A program made the translations under genes and the position numbers. The notes under the pieces are model-generated. The model saw only the letters and a list, made by a program, of their open reading frames with translations. It had not been told where the DNA came from and ran no database searches. Of a DNA stretch of 6,119 nt, positions 1-5,709 are shown piece by piece. The stretch is from Bacteroidota bacterium (GTDB lineage Bacteria; Bacteroidota; Bacteroidia; Chitinophagales; Saprospiraceae): the NCBI GenBank assembly GCA_024280135.1, contig JAJRQS010000072.1:1-6119 (forward strand), written 5' to 3'. Within the stretch, counting starts at the first letter, position 1. Every line of letters starts with the position of its first letter.

Positions 1-215
1 TAATCATTAACGGCTACACCCATAAAGATGATTCTATCCATCATCATTCTAGAAAAAACGTCGATAGCTGCCACATTCATTTGGCGTTCTTCGATGACAT
101 TTGGTGTAAACCCTTGAATATTTGGAGCAGAGTACTGCGCATATTTTTCAAGGTGCATGCTATTCATACCAAGGTGCTTGGTCGCATACTTTAGGAATTC
201 ACTTTTATGAAACAT
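1..215 (-). CDS. clpP: ATP-dependent Clp protease proteolytic subunit ClpP (N-terminal part, cut by window edge)
   Basis: Reading the minus strand from the ATG at 215-213 gives 71 codons, open to the left edge. Residues 42-66 (EERQMNVAAIDVF... then SRMMMDRIIFMG) match the conserved start of ClpP, in which the IDVFSRMMMDRIIF stretch forms part of the first strand and helix of the core. ClpP is the serine peptidase that forms a double heptamer and degrades unfolded proteins delivered by ClpX or related AAA+ unfoldases in the cytoplasm. The roughly 40 residues before EERQ are a leader of the length seen in Bacteroidota ClpP and may be processed; that is family knowledge. The catalytic Ser-His-Asp lie beyond the window, so activity cannot be judged. 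It sits 148 bases downstream of tig on the same strand, the classical tig-clpP arrangement, which strongly supports the call. Confidence 0.93.
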   Translation of the reverse strand, partial: MFHKSEFLKYATKHLGMNSMHLEKYAQYSAPNIQGFTPNVIEERQMNVAAIDVFSRMMMDRIIFMGVAVND

Positions 216-262
216 GGTTATCTTTTTTTCAATAACCTACCAGCTTATCTGATAGGGGGTTT

Positions 263-294
263 TATAATGTAGCTTGCGCAAAAAATGGCGTCAA
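263..294 (-). promoter_or_regulatory. candidate clpP promoter
   Basis: On the minus strand TTGACG (294-289) is followed after 17 bases by TACATT (271-266), running into TATAAAA. This fits a sigma70-like -35/-10 pair, and it also fits the Bacteroidota pattern TTG-N20-TAnnTT loosely. Transcription would begin near 258, giving a leader of about 40 bases before the clpP ATG. It implies that clpP can be transcribed separately from tig. This rests on sequence matching only. Confidence 0.45.
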
Positions 295-316
295 TCTAGT
301 ACTTTACTTAAATGCT

Positions 317-354
317 AAAAATGGCGGAATGTTGCATTCGGGAGAAGATTCTCC
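317..354 (-). terminator. two adjacent small hairpins after tig (weak terminator or attenuator)
   Basis: Just downstream of the tig stop, the minus strand reads GGAGAATCTTCTCC (354-341), a self-complementary hairpin. One base later comes GAATGCAACATTC (339-327), with a 5-bp stem and 3-base loop. Five bases later there is a run of five T (321-317). Both stems are short and the T-run is modest, so this may slow rather than end transcription between tig and clpP. It could also be an mRNA 3'-end stabilising structure, or chance. Confidence 0.35.
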
Positions 355-363
355 AGTAAATTC

Positions 364-1734
364 CTAAGCCTTAAAAGCCTCTGCAATCACTTCGGCGAAC
401 TTCTCAGTACTCACCATTTTGTCTTTAGTCTTCAAACTATCCTTCACTTTATCAAACAAACGCCCTTCCATGATGCCATAATAAGTCGCCTCTACTTTCT
501 GCTTATCCTTCTTCATCGTATCCTTGGCTATGTTTATAATTATCTCGTGGTGAGGGTCTATACCGTATTGACTACCAATGGAATGCGCTATCGCATGTTG
601 TATATCATGTTCGGTTGCTTCTGGCACTTCATACTTGGCGATGAGTTTTGATCTAGTGGTAGACCAAAGCAAATCTTTTTCGATAATCGGTAGATCTTTG
701 GTCAATGACTCTTCATCGATCCCTTGATTTGTGGTCGTGATAATCTTCTTGATGTAGTCGGACGGTAAATCTACTTTATTATTTTCTTGCAAGTAGCTCT
801 TCCAATTAATCAGTAAGATTTGGTTCGCCTCATGCTTGTATTTAGACTCAAAGAATTCCTCAAATTTTGCCAATGCCTTTTCTTCAGAATCAACTACATC
901 AGGCCCAAACACCTGGTCAAAAAATTCCTTATTTAATTCCGCTGGAATTTTGTGTGCGGCCTTAATGATTTCTGCTTGAAAGCTTTGAGGCAATTCTCCT
1001 TCATAATCAGGGTTCATACCTAAGTACTGGCTAGCTATCTGTTTTTCATCTTTTACCGTAAGGTCTGTAAAGGGAGCTAAAGTAAAAGTATCTCCTACTT
1101 TCGCTTTCTTTAATTGCTTCTTGATTTCGTCAGAGTTAATCATCGCAACCGGAATATCCACCTCATGCTCAATACCTCCCTCTTTTACTTTCTTTCCGTC
1201 TAACTCAGATAATTTTAGCGTAAGCGTAACCTTATCATCAAATTTCTTTTCGATTTCCTCCATCTTACCCAGACTCAAACGGGCATTTTCCAATTCTTTT
1301 TTAGAGGCTTTATCGAGATCATTTACTTTATAGAAGGTAAAAGTGTGATCCGTAGGCTCTTTCAGCTCTGATTCAGGCACTACGGCAATGTCATAGGAAA
1401 ATTTAATATCCTCATCCATATTCATCGTAACCACCTGTTGGTCTACATCCACAGACGGGATAGGCGAACCGATATAGTTTAGCTTTTCTCCTTCTACAAA
1501 ATCATAAAGCGCTTTATTAGAAAGGTTACCTATGAGTTCATGAAAGATTTGAGGGCCGACCATTTTTTTGACGAAAGGGATAGGTGCTGATCCTCTTCTA
1601 AATCCTTTCCATTGAGCCGTTTTGCGGTATTCCTTGAGTTTATTGGTAAACTCTTTTTTGTATTCGTCTTTTTCCAAAAGGATGGATATGCGATATACAT
1701 TGTCTTGGAGTGTTGTTTTCTCTACTTTAGGCAT
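364..1734 (-). CDS. tig: trigger factor (ribosome-associated chaperone)
   Basis: This is a 456-residue protein, close to the usual trigger factor length (about 430-450). The N-terminal ribosome-binding domain carries the signature GFRRGSAP at residues 44-51, equivalent to the GFRKGxxP loop that docks on ribosomal protein L23 next to the exit tunnel. It continues through VKKMVG and ALYDFVEGEKLNYIGSPIP (about 75-93). Residues about 150-245 sit where other trigger factors have the FKBP-type prolyl isomerase domain, but only a shortened outline remains (FDDKVTLTLKLSELDGKKV, then KVGDTFTL at 212-219), and the aromatic pocket and the IPGFE motif are not visible. From about 265 to the end is a helical, charged region matching the C-terminal chaperone arms. 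It binds nascent chains co-translationally. The start ATG follows an A-rich stretch and no Shine-Dalgarno is seen. It lies upstream of clpP on the same strand. Confidence 0.93.
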   Translation of the reverse strand: MPKVEKTTLQDNVYRISILLEKDEYKKEFTNKLKEYRKTAQWKGFRRGSAPIPFVKKMVGPQIFHELIGNLSNKALYDFVEGEKLNYIGSPIPSVDVDQQVVTMNMDEDIKFSYDIAVVPESELKEPTDHTFTFYKVNDLDKASKKELENARLSLGKMEEIEKKFDDKVTLTLKLSELDGKKVKEGGIEHEVDIPVAMINSDEIKKQLKKAKVGDTFTLAPFTDLTVKDEKQIASQYLGMNPDYEGELPQSFQAEIIKAAHKIPAELNKEFFDQVFGPDVVDSEEKALAKFEEFFESKYKHEANQILLINWKSYLQENNKVDLPSDYIKKIITTTNQGIDEESLTKDLPIIEKDLLWSTTRSKLIAKYEVPEATEHDIQHAIAHSIGSQYGIDPHHEIIINIAKDTMKKDKQKVEATYYGIMEGRLFDKVKDSLKTKDKMVSTEKFAEVIAEAFKA

Positions 1735-1755
1735 GAAGTTGATTTTTTGCTTGCG

Positions 1756-1763
1756 CTAAATTA
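1756..1763 (-). promoter_or_regulatory. possible -7 element for tig
   Basis: On the minus strand TATAATTTAG (1765-1756) contains TAATTTAG, one mismatch from the Bacteroidota TAnnTTTG element, and also a perfect TATAAT. Transcription would start roughly 15 bases before the tig ATG. No TTG element lies at the expected distance of about 19-21 bases; the nearest TTG is only 11 bases upstream. The call is therefore weak. A promoter is expected here because a strong terminator separates tig from the tRNA gene. Confidence 0.3.
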
Positions 1764-1808
1764 TATATGAGCACCAAGCCTCTGATAGGGAATCAGGCAT
1801 TAATACTC

Positions 1809-1835
1809 AAAAAAAAGGGGCAAAAGCCCCTTCTT
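1809..1835 (-). terminator. rho-independent terminator of the tRNA-Leu gene
   Basis: Reading the minus strand after the tRNA 3' end, AAGAAGGGGC pairs with GCCCCTTTTT around a TTTT loop. The core is 5 G-C pairs (1830-1826 with 1821-1817), extendable by A-T and one G-T pair. It is followed by eight T (1816-1809). This is a textbook intrinsic terminator 4 bases beyond the encoded CCA, so the tRNA is very likely transcribed separately from tig. Confidence 0.88.
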
Positions 1836-1839
1836 AAAA

Positions 1840-1924
1840 TGGTGCGGGTAAAGGGAGTCGAACCCCCACGCCTCGCGGCACTAGATCCTAAGTCTAGCGT
1901 GTCTACCAGTTCCACCATACCCGC
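1840..1924 (-). tRNA. tRNA-Leu, anticodon UAG, with encoded CCA
   Basis: The minus strand folds as a class II tRNA. The acceptor arms GCGGGTA (1924-1918) and TACCCGC (1850-1844) pair perfectly. The anticodon stem CTAGA/TCTAG encloses the loop CTTAGGA with anticodon TAG, which reads CUN leucine codons, mainly CUA. A long variable arm (GCC-GCGA-GGC) is typical of tRNA-Leu. The T arm GGGGG-TTCGACT-CCCTT has the normal TTCGA loop but two G-U pairs at its acceptor end. Discriminator A (1843) and CCA (1842-1840) are encoded. The mature tRNA with CCA is 85 nt. Confidence 0.96.
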
Positions 1925-1953
1925 ATTAATCCCTCATCTATTATTAGGGAGTG

Positions 1954-1961
1954 CAAAGATA
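1954..1961 (-). promoter_or_regulatory. -7 promoter element for the tRNA-Leu gene
   Basis: TATCTTTG on the minus strand (1961-1954) matches the Bacteroidota sigma-A consensus TAnnTTTG exactly. It lies 29 bases before the mature tRNA 5' end, which leaves a short leader. The upstream TTG element is not obvious at the usual spacing. The leader contains a small inverted repeat, TCCCT/AGGGA, at 1930-1950. Confidence 0.65.
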
Positions 1962-2104
1962 TAACATTTTGGAAATAGTTACTACTTAATTTGTTATTTT
2001 TTTTCTCAATTACTAATGAGACAAGAGGAATCGATATAAACGCGACTGAAAGGAGCAAATTAAACTAAACCCCTACCCCAGTTGTTAATCCAGAAACCGA
2101 ACGA

Positions 2105-2695
2105 ATGAAACTAGACAAAGACTTTTGGGAAGGAAGATATATTGCTAAAACAACAGGGTGGGACATCGGCTATGTGAGTCCACAGTTAGTCCTTTTCTTT
2201 GAAAGCCTTTCGGTCAAAGACCAACGAATACTGATTCCAGGTTGTGGCAATGGACATGAAGCTATTTGGTTAGCCGAGCATGGATTTACGCATGTAAGTG
2301 TCGTAGATTTGGCCAAGCCACCATTGGATAATGTAACAGAAAAAACAGCTAGCAAAGTCAATTGTATTCAAGGAGATTTCTTTGAATTGGCCGAGCAGTA
2401 TGATCTGATAATAGAACAAACCTTTTTTTGTGCATTAGATCCCAATTTACGCAAGCAATATGTAGAGAAGATGGCTTATTTATTGGCCCCAAACGGCAAG
2501 CTAGCGGGCTTGCTCTTTGACACCGTGTTTGAACGAGAAGGGCCGCCATTTGGTGGTTCTACTGAGGAGTATAAGCAATTGTTTGCTTCACATTTTGAGG
2601 TGAGCAACTTGGAGAAAGCCCAGCATTCTATACCTGCAAGGCAAGGGCGGGAAGTCTTTTTTGAATTCATGCTAAAAAACAAAGTGACGACTTAA
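2105..2695 (+). CDS. TPMT-family SAM-dependent methyltransferase (thiol or halide type)
   Basis: This 196-residue soluble protein has the layout of the thiopurine S-methyltransferase/HOL1-like family. FWEGRY...TGWDIG..SP at residues 7-26 is the family's N-terminal substrate-side motif. ILIPGCGNG (42-50) is SAM-binding motif I, VVDL (66-69) ends strand 2 with an acidic residue that would hold the SAM ribose, and QGDFFEL (89-95) is the next cofactor motif. EQTFFCALDP (104-113) and LLAPNGKLAGLLF (126-138), then GPPFGGS (146-152), are typical of the same family. Known members methylate thiols, halides, thiocyanate, or metalloids such as tellurite and selenite; the substrate here cannot be read from sequence. 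The ATG at 2105 places the FWE motif at the usual distance from the N-terminus. It is divergent from the tRNA-Leu gene. The 180 bases between them hold no other gene, and I see no convincing promoter for the methyltransferase. Confidence 0.87.
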   Translation: MKLDKDFWEGRYIAKTTGWDIGYVSPQLVLFFESLSVKDQRILIPGCGNGHEAIWLAEHGFTHVSVVDLAKPPLDNVTEKTASKVNCIQGDFFELAEQYDLIIEQTFFCALDPNLRKQYVEKMAYLLAPNGKLAGLLFDTVFEREGPPFGGSTEEYKQLFASHFEVSNLEKAQHSIPARQGREVFFEFMLKNKVTT

Positions 2696-2718
2696 AGCGT
2701 AATAGATACTGAATACTT

Positions 2719-2726
2719 TGACTTTG
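2719..2726 (+). promoter_or_regulatory. possible -7 element for the exported protein-lipA-queE unit
   Basis: TGACTTTG is one mismatch from TAnnTTTG. A start near 2733 would give a leader of about 45 bases before the ATG at 2778 and would exclude the upstream ATG at 2718. No TTG element is visible at the right distance upstream, so this is only a candidate. The transcript could instead continue from the methyltransferase gene, whose stop is about 80 bases upstream with no terminator seen between. Confidence 0.28.
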
Positions 2727-2777
2727 TGCTTTTTTATTCGGAGTTTTACACTGTATAGGTTCAACAATCTACCGATT

Positions 2778-3548
2778 ATGAAAAAATATGGCTTTCTTTT
2801 CTTTTTAATTTTAGCTTGTAATAGCATTTTTGCGCAAGCCAATGTCAGGCGTACCAAGACGAAAGGCCTTATTTATACTCAAGAAAAGACGGTTAATCTG
2901 TCCTTTAATACAAGTGGATTTTCTTTTGGCTACGCCAAAGGCAAATTAAAAAATTATAAAGTAACCCCCTTTTGGCAGTTTGAATTTGGTCGTTTGAAAC
3001 ATCCCAAAAGTTATAAGCAGGTAGCGGATATTTCAGGAAATCGTAATTCTAAACCCTATGCTTATGGAAAGAAAAATGTGTTTATGACCATACGCGCAAT
3101 GCGAGGGCGTAAAAGCTATTTTTCTGAAAAGGCAAAAACGAAAGGAGTTGCCGTTGGGATGCAATATATGGTTGGTCTATCTCTTGGATTGGTCAAACCC
3201 TATTACCTTAATCTTCAAAGAGGTGCCAATCCTGCCGATCCCTCCAAAGGAAATACAACAACAGAAAAATATAGTGAAGAAAATAGATCCGTGTTCTTGG
3301 ATTATCATTCGATTGCTGGTGCAGCTCCCTTTTACAAGGGAATAAAAGAAACAAAGCTTTTACCTGGGGCTCATGGTCGGATAGGTGTGTTGGTGGACTG
3401 GGGCGCTTTTGATGAAACCTCTAAGTCGGTTGATGCGGGTGTAATGATAGATGTATTTCCGAAGGCAGTACCCATCATGATTGATGCGAAGAATTATCCT
3501 TTTTTCCTCGGACTGTATCTTAATTTTCAATTTGGAAAGCGAAGTTAA
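2778..3548 (+). CDS. exported protein of unknown function, probable outer-membrane beta-barrel
   Basis: I do not recognise the family. The ATG at 2778 is preferred over the in-frame ATG at 2718 because it opens directly with a signal peptide. That peptide has MKKYG, a hydrophobic core FLFFLILAC, and a cleavage site SIFA|QA after residue 19, typical of Bacteroidota exported proteins. The product is 256 residues, about 237 after cleavage. The mature part alternates aromatic or hydrophobic and polar residues ([15 protein letters not shown] at 39-53, FWQFEFGR at 65-72, [24 protein letters not shown] at 123-146) and ends [17 protein letters not shown], an amphipathic last strand with terminal aromatics as in outer-membrane barrels. 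A polar stretch (about 149-171, rich in N, P, T, E, S) could be an extracellular loop. No catalytic motif is seen. Its TAA is 2 bases before the lipA ATG (TAATAATG), so the two are probably co-transcribed. Confidence is high that it is a gene, moderate for the barrel, and nil for a specific function. Confidence 0.8.
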   Translation: MKKYGFLFFLILACNSIFAQANVRRTKTKGLIYTQEKTVNLSFNTSGFSFGYAKGKLKNYKVTPFWQFEFGRLKHPKSYKQVADISGNRNSKPYAYGKKNVFMTIRAMRGRKSYFSEKAKTKGVAVGMQYMVGLSLGLVKPYYLNLQRGANPADPSKGNTTTEKYSEENRSVFLDYHSIAGAAPFYKGIKETKLLPGAHGRIGVLVDWGAFDETSKSVDAGVMIDVFPKAVPIMIDAKNYPFFLGLYLNFQFGKRS

Positions 3549-3550
3549 TA

Positions 3551-4417
3551 ATGAAAAAGACAATAGGGCTTACGCCTAAAAGAGAAAAAAAACCGGATTG
3601 GTTAAAAGTAAGACTACCCATCGGGAAAGATTATAAAGTTGTGCGGGATGTCGTACAAGATTTCAACTTGCATACCATTTGTGAAAGCGGTAGTTGCCCA
3701 AATATTGGCGAATGCTGGGGAGCCGGTACCGCTACCTTTATGATATTAGGAAACATCTGTACACGCTCTTGCGCCTTTTGTGCTGTCAAAACTGGACGGC
3801 CTACGGAATACGACATGGAAGAACCACAAAGGGTGGCACAAGCTATTCAAATCATGAAAGTAAAACACGCTGTGATTACTTCTGTGAATCGAGACGAATT
3901 AAAAGACAAAGGTGCCGAAGTTTGGTATCAGACTGTAAAAGCAATTAAAGAGCTTACGCCAAAAACGACCATTGAGACCTTAATCCCGGATGTCAAAGCT
4001 AAGTGGGACGCACTGGCGAGGATGGTCGAAGGAGGTCAAGAAGTCGTCTCGCATAATATGGAAACCGTGCGGAGTATCTCAAGACTCATCCGCCCGCAGG
4101 CACGCTACGACAGGAGTATGGAGCAAATCAAAAGGACAAAAGCGCTAGGCTTTAGAACCAAGAGTGGCATCATGGTCGGGCTAGGCGAAACAAAAGATGA
4201 GGTCTTTGAATTGATGGATGATTTGTTGGCACATGACTGTGATGTTCTGACAATAGGACAATACCTACAACCAACTAAAATGCATGTGGGCGTGACAGAA
4301 TTTGTCCACCCTGATGTCTTTGCAGAATATAAAGAAGTCGGCAAAAAGAAAGGATTCAAATACATCGAAAGCGGACCTTTGGTTCGTTCTTCTTATCATG
4401 CTGAAAAGTGTTTGTAA
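3551..4417 (+). CDS. lipA: lipoyl synthase (radical SAM)
   Basis: LipA inserts two sulfur atoms at C6 and C8 of a protein-bound octanoyl chain to make the lipoyl cofactor of 2-oxoacid dehydrogenases and the glycine cleavage H protein. The protein is 288 residues, near the usual bacterial size (about 280-320). The auxiliary 4Fe-4S cluster that supplies sulfur is bound by [12 protein letters not shown] (C44, C49, C55). The radical SAM cluster is bound by CTRSCAFC (C70, C74, C77). The C-terminal RSSY (279-282) supplies the serine ligand of the auxiliary cluster. The TSVNRDEL segment (110-117) is the local form of the usual TSVDRDDL. All key residues are present, so it should be active. It starts 2 bases after the exported-protein gene and is followed after 24 bases by queE, in the same reading frame. 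No lipB or lplA is in the window. Confidence 0.97.
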   Translation: MKKTIGLTPKREKKPDWLKVRLPIGKDYKVVRDVVQDFNLHTICESGSCPNIGECWGAGTATFMILGNICTRSCAFCAVKTGRPTEYDMEEPQRVAQAIQIMKVKHAVITSVNRDELKDKGAEVWYQTVKAIKELTPKTTIETLIPDVKAKWDALARMVEGGQEVVSHNMETVRSISRLIRPQARYDRSMEQIKRTKALGFRTKSGIMVGLGETKDEVFELMDDLLAHDCDVLTIGQYLQPTKMHVGVTEFVHPDVFAEYKEVGKKKGFKYIESGPLVRSSYHAEKCL

Positions 4418-4433
4418 TTTTTAATATTAAAAA
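4418..4433 (+). repeat. perfect 16-bp AT-only palindrome between lipA and queE
   Basis: TTTTTAATATTAAAAA begins immediately after the lipA stop codon, and the queE start lies 8 bases after it. It contains no G-C pair, so it is a poor transcription terminator. It could be a weak mRNA hairpin affecting queE translation, or simply compositional chance in a short AT-rich spacer. Confidence 0.4.
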
Positions 4434-4441
4434 TACTTTTT

Positions 4442-5083
4442 TTGAATAAGATTGGCAAGCAATATAAAATCAAGGAGATTTTTTACACGCTGCAAGGAGA
4501 AGGCTATCATGCTGGTCGCCCTGCTATTTTTGTGCGGTTTACGGGCTGCAACCTTTGGACAGGGCGAGAAGAAGACCGCACCTCAGCAGTATGCCAATTT
4601 TGCGACACCGATTTTATTGGTACCGATGGTCAAAATGGCGGGGTCTATTCATCTACAGAATTGGTGGAAGTAATTAAGTCCCTTTGGCCAGACGATAGTC
4701 AAATCTTTATTGTTTGTACGGGTGGTGAACCGCTTTTACAATTGGATCAATTTCTAGTTGATACCTTTCGAAAAAATAAAATCTACATTGCCGTAGAAAC
4801 GAATGGGACAAAACTTGCGCCTAAAGGTATTGACTGGCTATGCGTAAGCCCCAAGGCAGGTTCAGAGCTATTGCTCACAAAAGGACAGGAACTAAAATTG
4901 GTTTATCCCCAAAAGGCGCAATTACCTCCAACTGTTGCGCATTTGGATTTTGACCATTTCTATTTACAACCGATGGATGGGCATTGGATCAAGGCACATA
5001 CACACGAAACGGTTTTGTATTGTCTAGCCAATCCCCAATGGAAGATTTCTATTCAATTACACAAGATTTTGGGTATTGATTAA
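4442..5083 (+). CDS. queE: 7-carboxy-7-deazaguanine synthase QueE (radical SAM)
   Basis: QueE converts 6-carboxy-5,6,7,8-tetrahydropterin to 7-carboxy-7-deazaguanine, the ring-contraction step on the route to preQ0 and queuosine in tRNA. The 213-residue protein opens with the family's EIFYTLQGEGYHAGRPAIF (residues 12-30). It then has the cluster motif C36-X14-C51-X2-C54 (CNLWTGREEDR...CQFCDTDF), the longer variant of the usual CX3CX2C. TGGEP (93-97) is the SAM amino-group motif, followed by ETNGT (119-123), SPKAG (136-140), QPMDG (176-180) and the C-terminal SIQLHKILGI. The start is TTG at 4442: there is no ATG or GTG in frame between the lipA stop and the first conserved motif, and the next Met is residue 178. 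No Shine-Dalgarno is seen. It is the last plus-strand gene of the run and converges on the cyclophilin gene. QueC, QueD and QueF are not in the window. Confidence 0.94.
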   Translation: MNKIGKQYKIKEIFYTLQGEGYHAGRPAIFVRFTGCNLWTGREEDRTSAVCQFCDTDFIGTDGQNGGVYSSTELVEVIKSLWPDDSQIFIVCTGGEPLLQLDQFLVDTFRKNKIYIAVETNGTKLAPKGIDWLCVSPKAGSELLLTKGQELKLVYPQKAQLPPTVAHLDFDHFYLQPMDGHWIKAHTHETVLYCLANPQWKISIQLHKILGID

Positions 5084-5121
5084 AAAAAATACTTTCCAAA
5101 AGTGTTAACCTCTGGAAAGTA
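5082..5121 (-). terminator. rho-independent terminator of the cyclophilin gene
   Basis: On the minus strand TACTTTCCA (5121-5113) pairs with TGGAAAGTA (5098-5090) as a perfect 9-bp stem around a 14-base loop, followed directly by eight T (5089-5082). The stem is A/T-rich, but the layout is a standard intrinsic terminator placed 24 bases beyond the cyclophilin stop. The T-run overlaps the queE TAA stop on the other strand. The plus-strand transcript would form the same hairpin without a U-tract after it, so ending queE here is uncertain. Confidence 0.75.
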
Positions 5122-5145
5122 CTCTCGATAGAGCAAGTGCTAAAA

Positions 5146-5646
5146 TTATCCTATTTCTACCCCTAGAATTAAATCTCCTCCACGAATGGCATTGACGACT
5201 TCCATGTCCGCCTCACTTTTCACTTTTCCAAAAACAGTGTGTTTTCCGTCCAACCAAGCCGTATCAACGTGCGTGATAAAAAACTGACTGCCATTGGTGC
5301 CAGGCCCGGCATTGGCCATAGACAAAACACCTGGCCCATCATGTCGGCAATCTGGGTGAATCTCATCATCAAATCTGTAGCCTGGTCCACCCGTTCCTGT
5401 GCCCAAAGGACATCCTCCCTGAATCATAAATTCAGGAATGACCCGGTGAAAAACCAAGCCGTCATAATAGCCTGCTTTAGCTAATTCAATAAAATTAGTG
5501 ACTGTTTTCGGGGCTTTTGTCGCAAACATATCCAAATGGATATCTCCTTTGCTGGTTTTGATTGTCAAGCTAATATCTTTGTCAAAAGCTGCGCTGTCCA
5601 TTGCTGCTTGGATAGCTTGTGTATCTATCTTGTCTATTGCACTCAT
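5146..5646 (-). CDS. cyclophilin-type peptidyl-prolyl cis-trans isomerase, cytoplasmic
   Basis: The 166-residue enzyme catalyses cis-trans isomerisation of peptide bonds before proline. After a 25-residue extension come [17 protein letters not shown] and [27 protein letters not shown], the standard cyclophilin opening. By alignment to human cyclophilin A the active-site residues are all present: R68, F73, M74 and Q76 in [14 protein letters not shown]111 in SMANAG, F123 in GSQFFIT, and W131 and H136 in [10 protein letters not shown]. There is no signal peptide, so it should be cytoplasmic. The ATG at 5646 is preceded by an A-rich segment and no Shine-Dalgarno. The upstream SGNH-like gene ends 63 bases away. 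The gene may matter as an isomerase source because the trigger factor in this window has a degraded isomerase domain; that link is inference. Confidence 0.95.
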   Translation of the reverse strand: MSAIDKIDTQAIQAAMDSAAFDKDISLTIKTSKGDIHLDMFATKAPKTVTNFIELAKAGYYDGLVFHRVIPEFMIQGGCPLGTGTGGPGYRFDDEIHPDCRHDGPGVLSMANAGPGTNGSQFFITHVDTAWLDGKHTVFGKVKSEADMEVVNAIRGGDLILGVEIG

Positions 5647-5675
5647 CGTTTTGTTATTTAGTTCGGGTTGATAAC

Positions 5676-5683
5676 CAAAGATT
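5676..5683 (-). promoter_or_regulatory. possible -7 element for the cyclophilin gene
   Basis: AATCTTTG on the minus strand is one mismatch from TAnnTTTG. It lies about 30 bases before the ATG, so transcription could begin near 5669. The nearest TTG is only 12 bases upstream, shorter than the expected spacing, so this is tentative. Read-through from the upstream gene is an alternative. Confidence 0.35.
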
Positions 5684-5709
5684 CGTTTAATGGTTCAAAC
5701 AGACTTCTA

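Noticed and set aside
1121..1333. Plus-strand frame inside tig, rich in Ser and Phe
   Set aside because: It is antisense to a well-supported trigger factor gene; the Ser/Phe-rich composition is what results from reading a Lys/Glu-rich gene backwards.
1782..1796. Inverted repeat ctgat-aggga-atcag upstream of tig as an operator
   Set aside because: Five-base arms are too short to separate from chance, and the repeat is not present as a full palindrome before clpP, where only the left half occurs.
1767..1964. Open frame on the plus strand across the terminator and tRNA region
   Set aside because: It runs antisense through a clear tRNA-Leu and its terminator, and its product has no protein-like features.
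2718..2777. Upstream in-frame ATG extending the exported protein by 20 residues
   Set aside because: The extension would place a non-signal sequence before a complete signal peptide that starts at 2778 with MKKYG; it also overlaps the likely promoter region.
2799..2826. Possible lipobox (LILAC) in the exported protein's signal peptide
   Set aside because: The -2 residue is Leu, which is atypical for a lipobox, and a better signal peptidase I site (SIFA|QA) follows a few residues later.
4452..4673. Plus-strand frame inside queE
   Set aside because: It overlaps conserved QueE motifs in another frame, so it is a shadow of the real gene.
3551..5083. lipA and queE as one fused gene
   Set aside because: They share a frame, but a TAA stop separates them and each protein is complete with normal family ends.
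5122..5133. CTCTCGATAGAG as a plus-strand terminator for queE
   Set aside because: The stem is only 4 bp with no following T-run.
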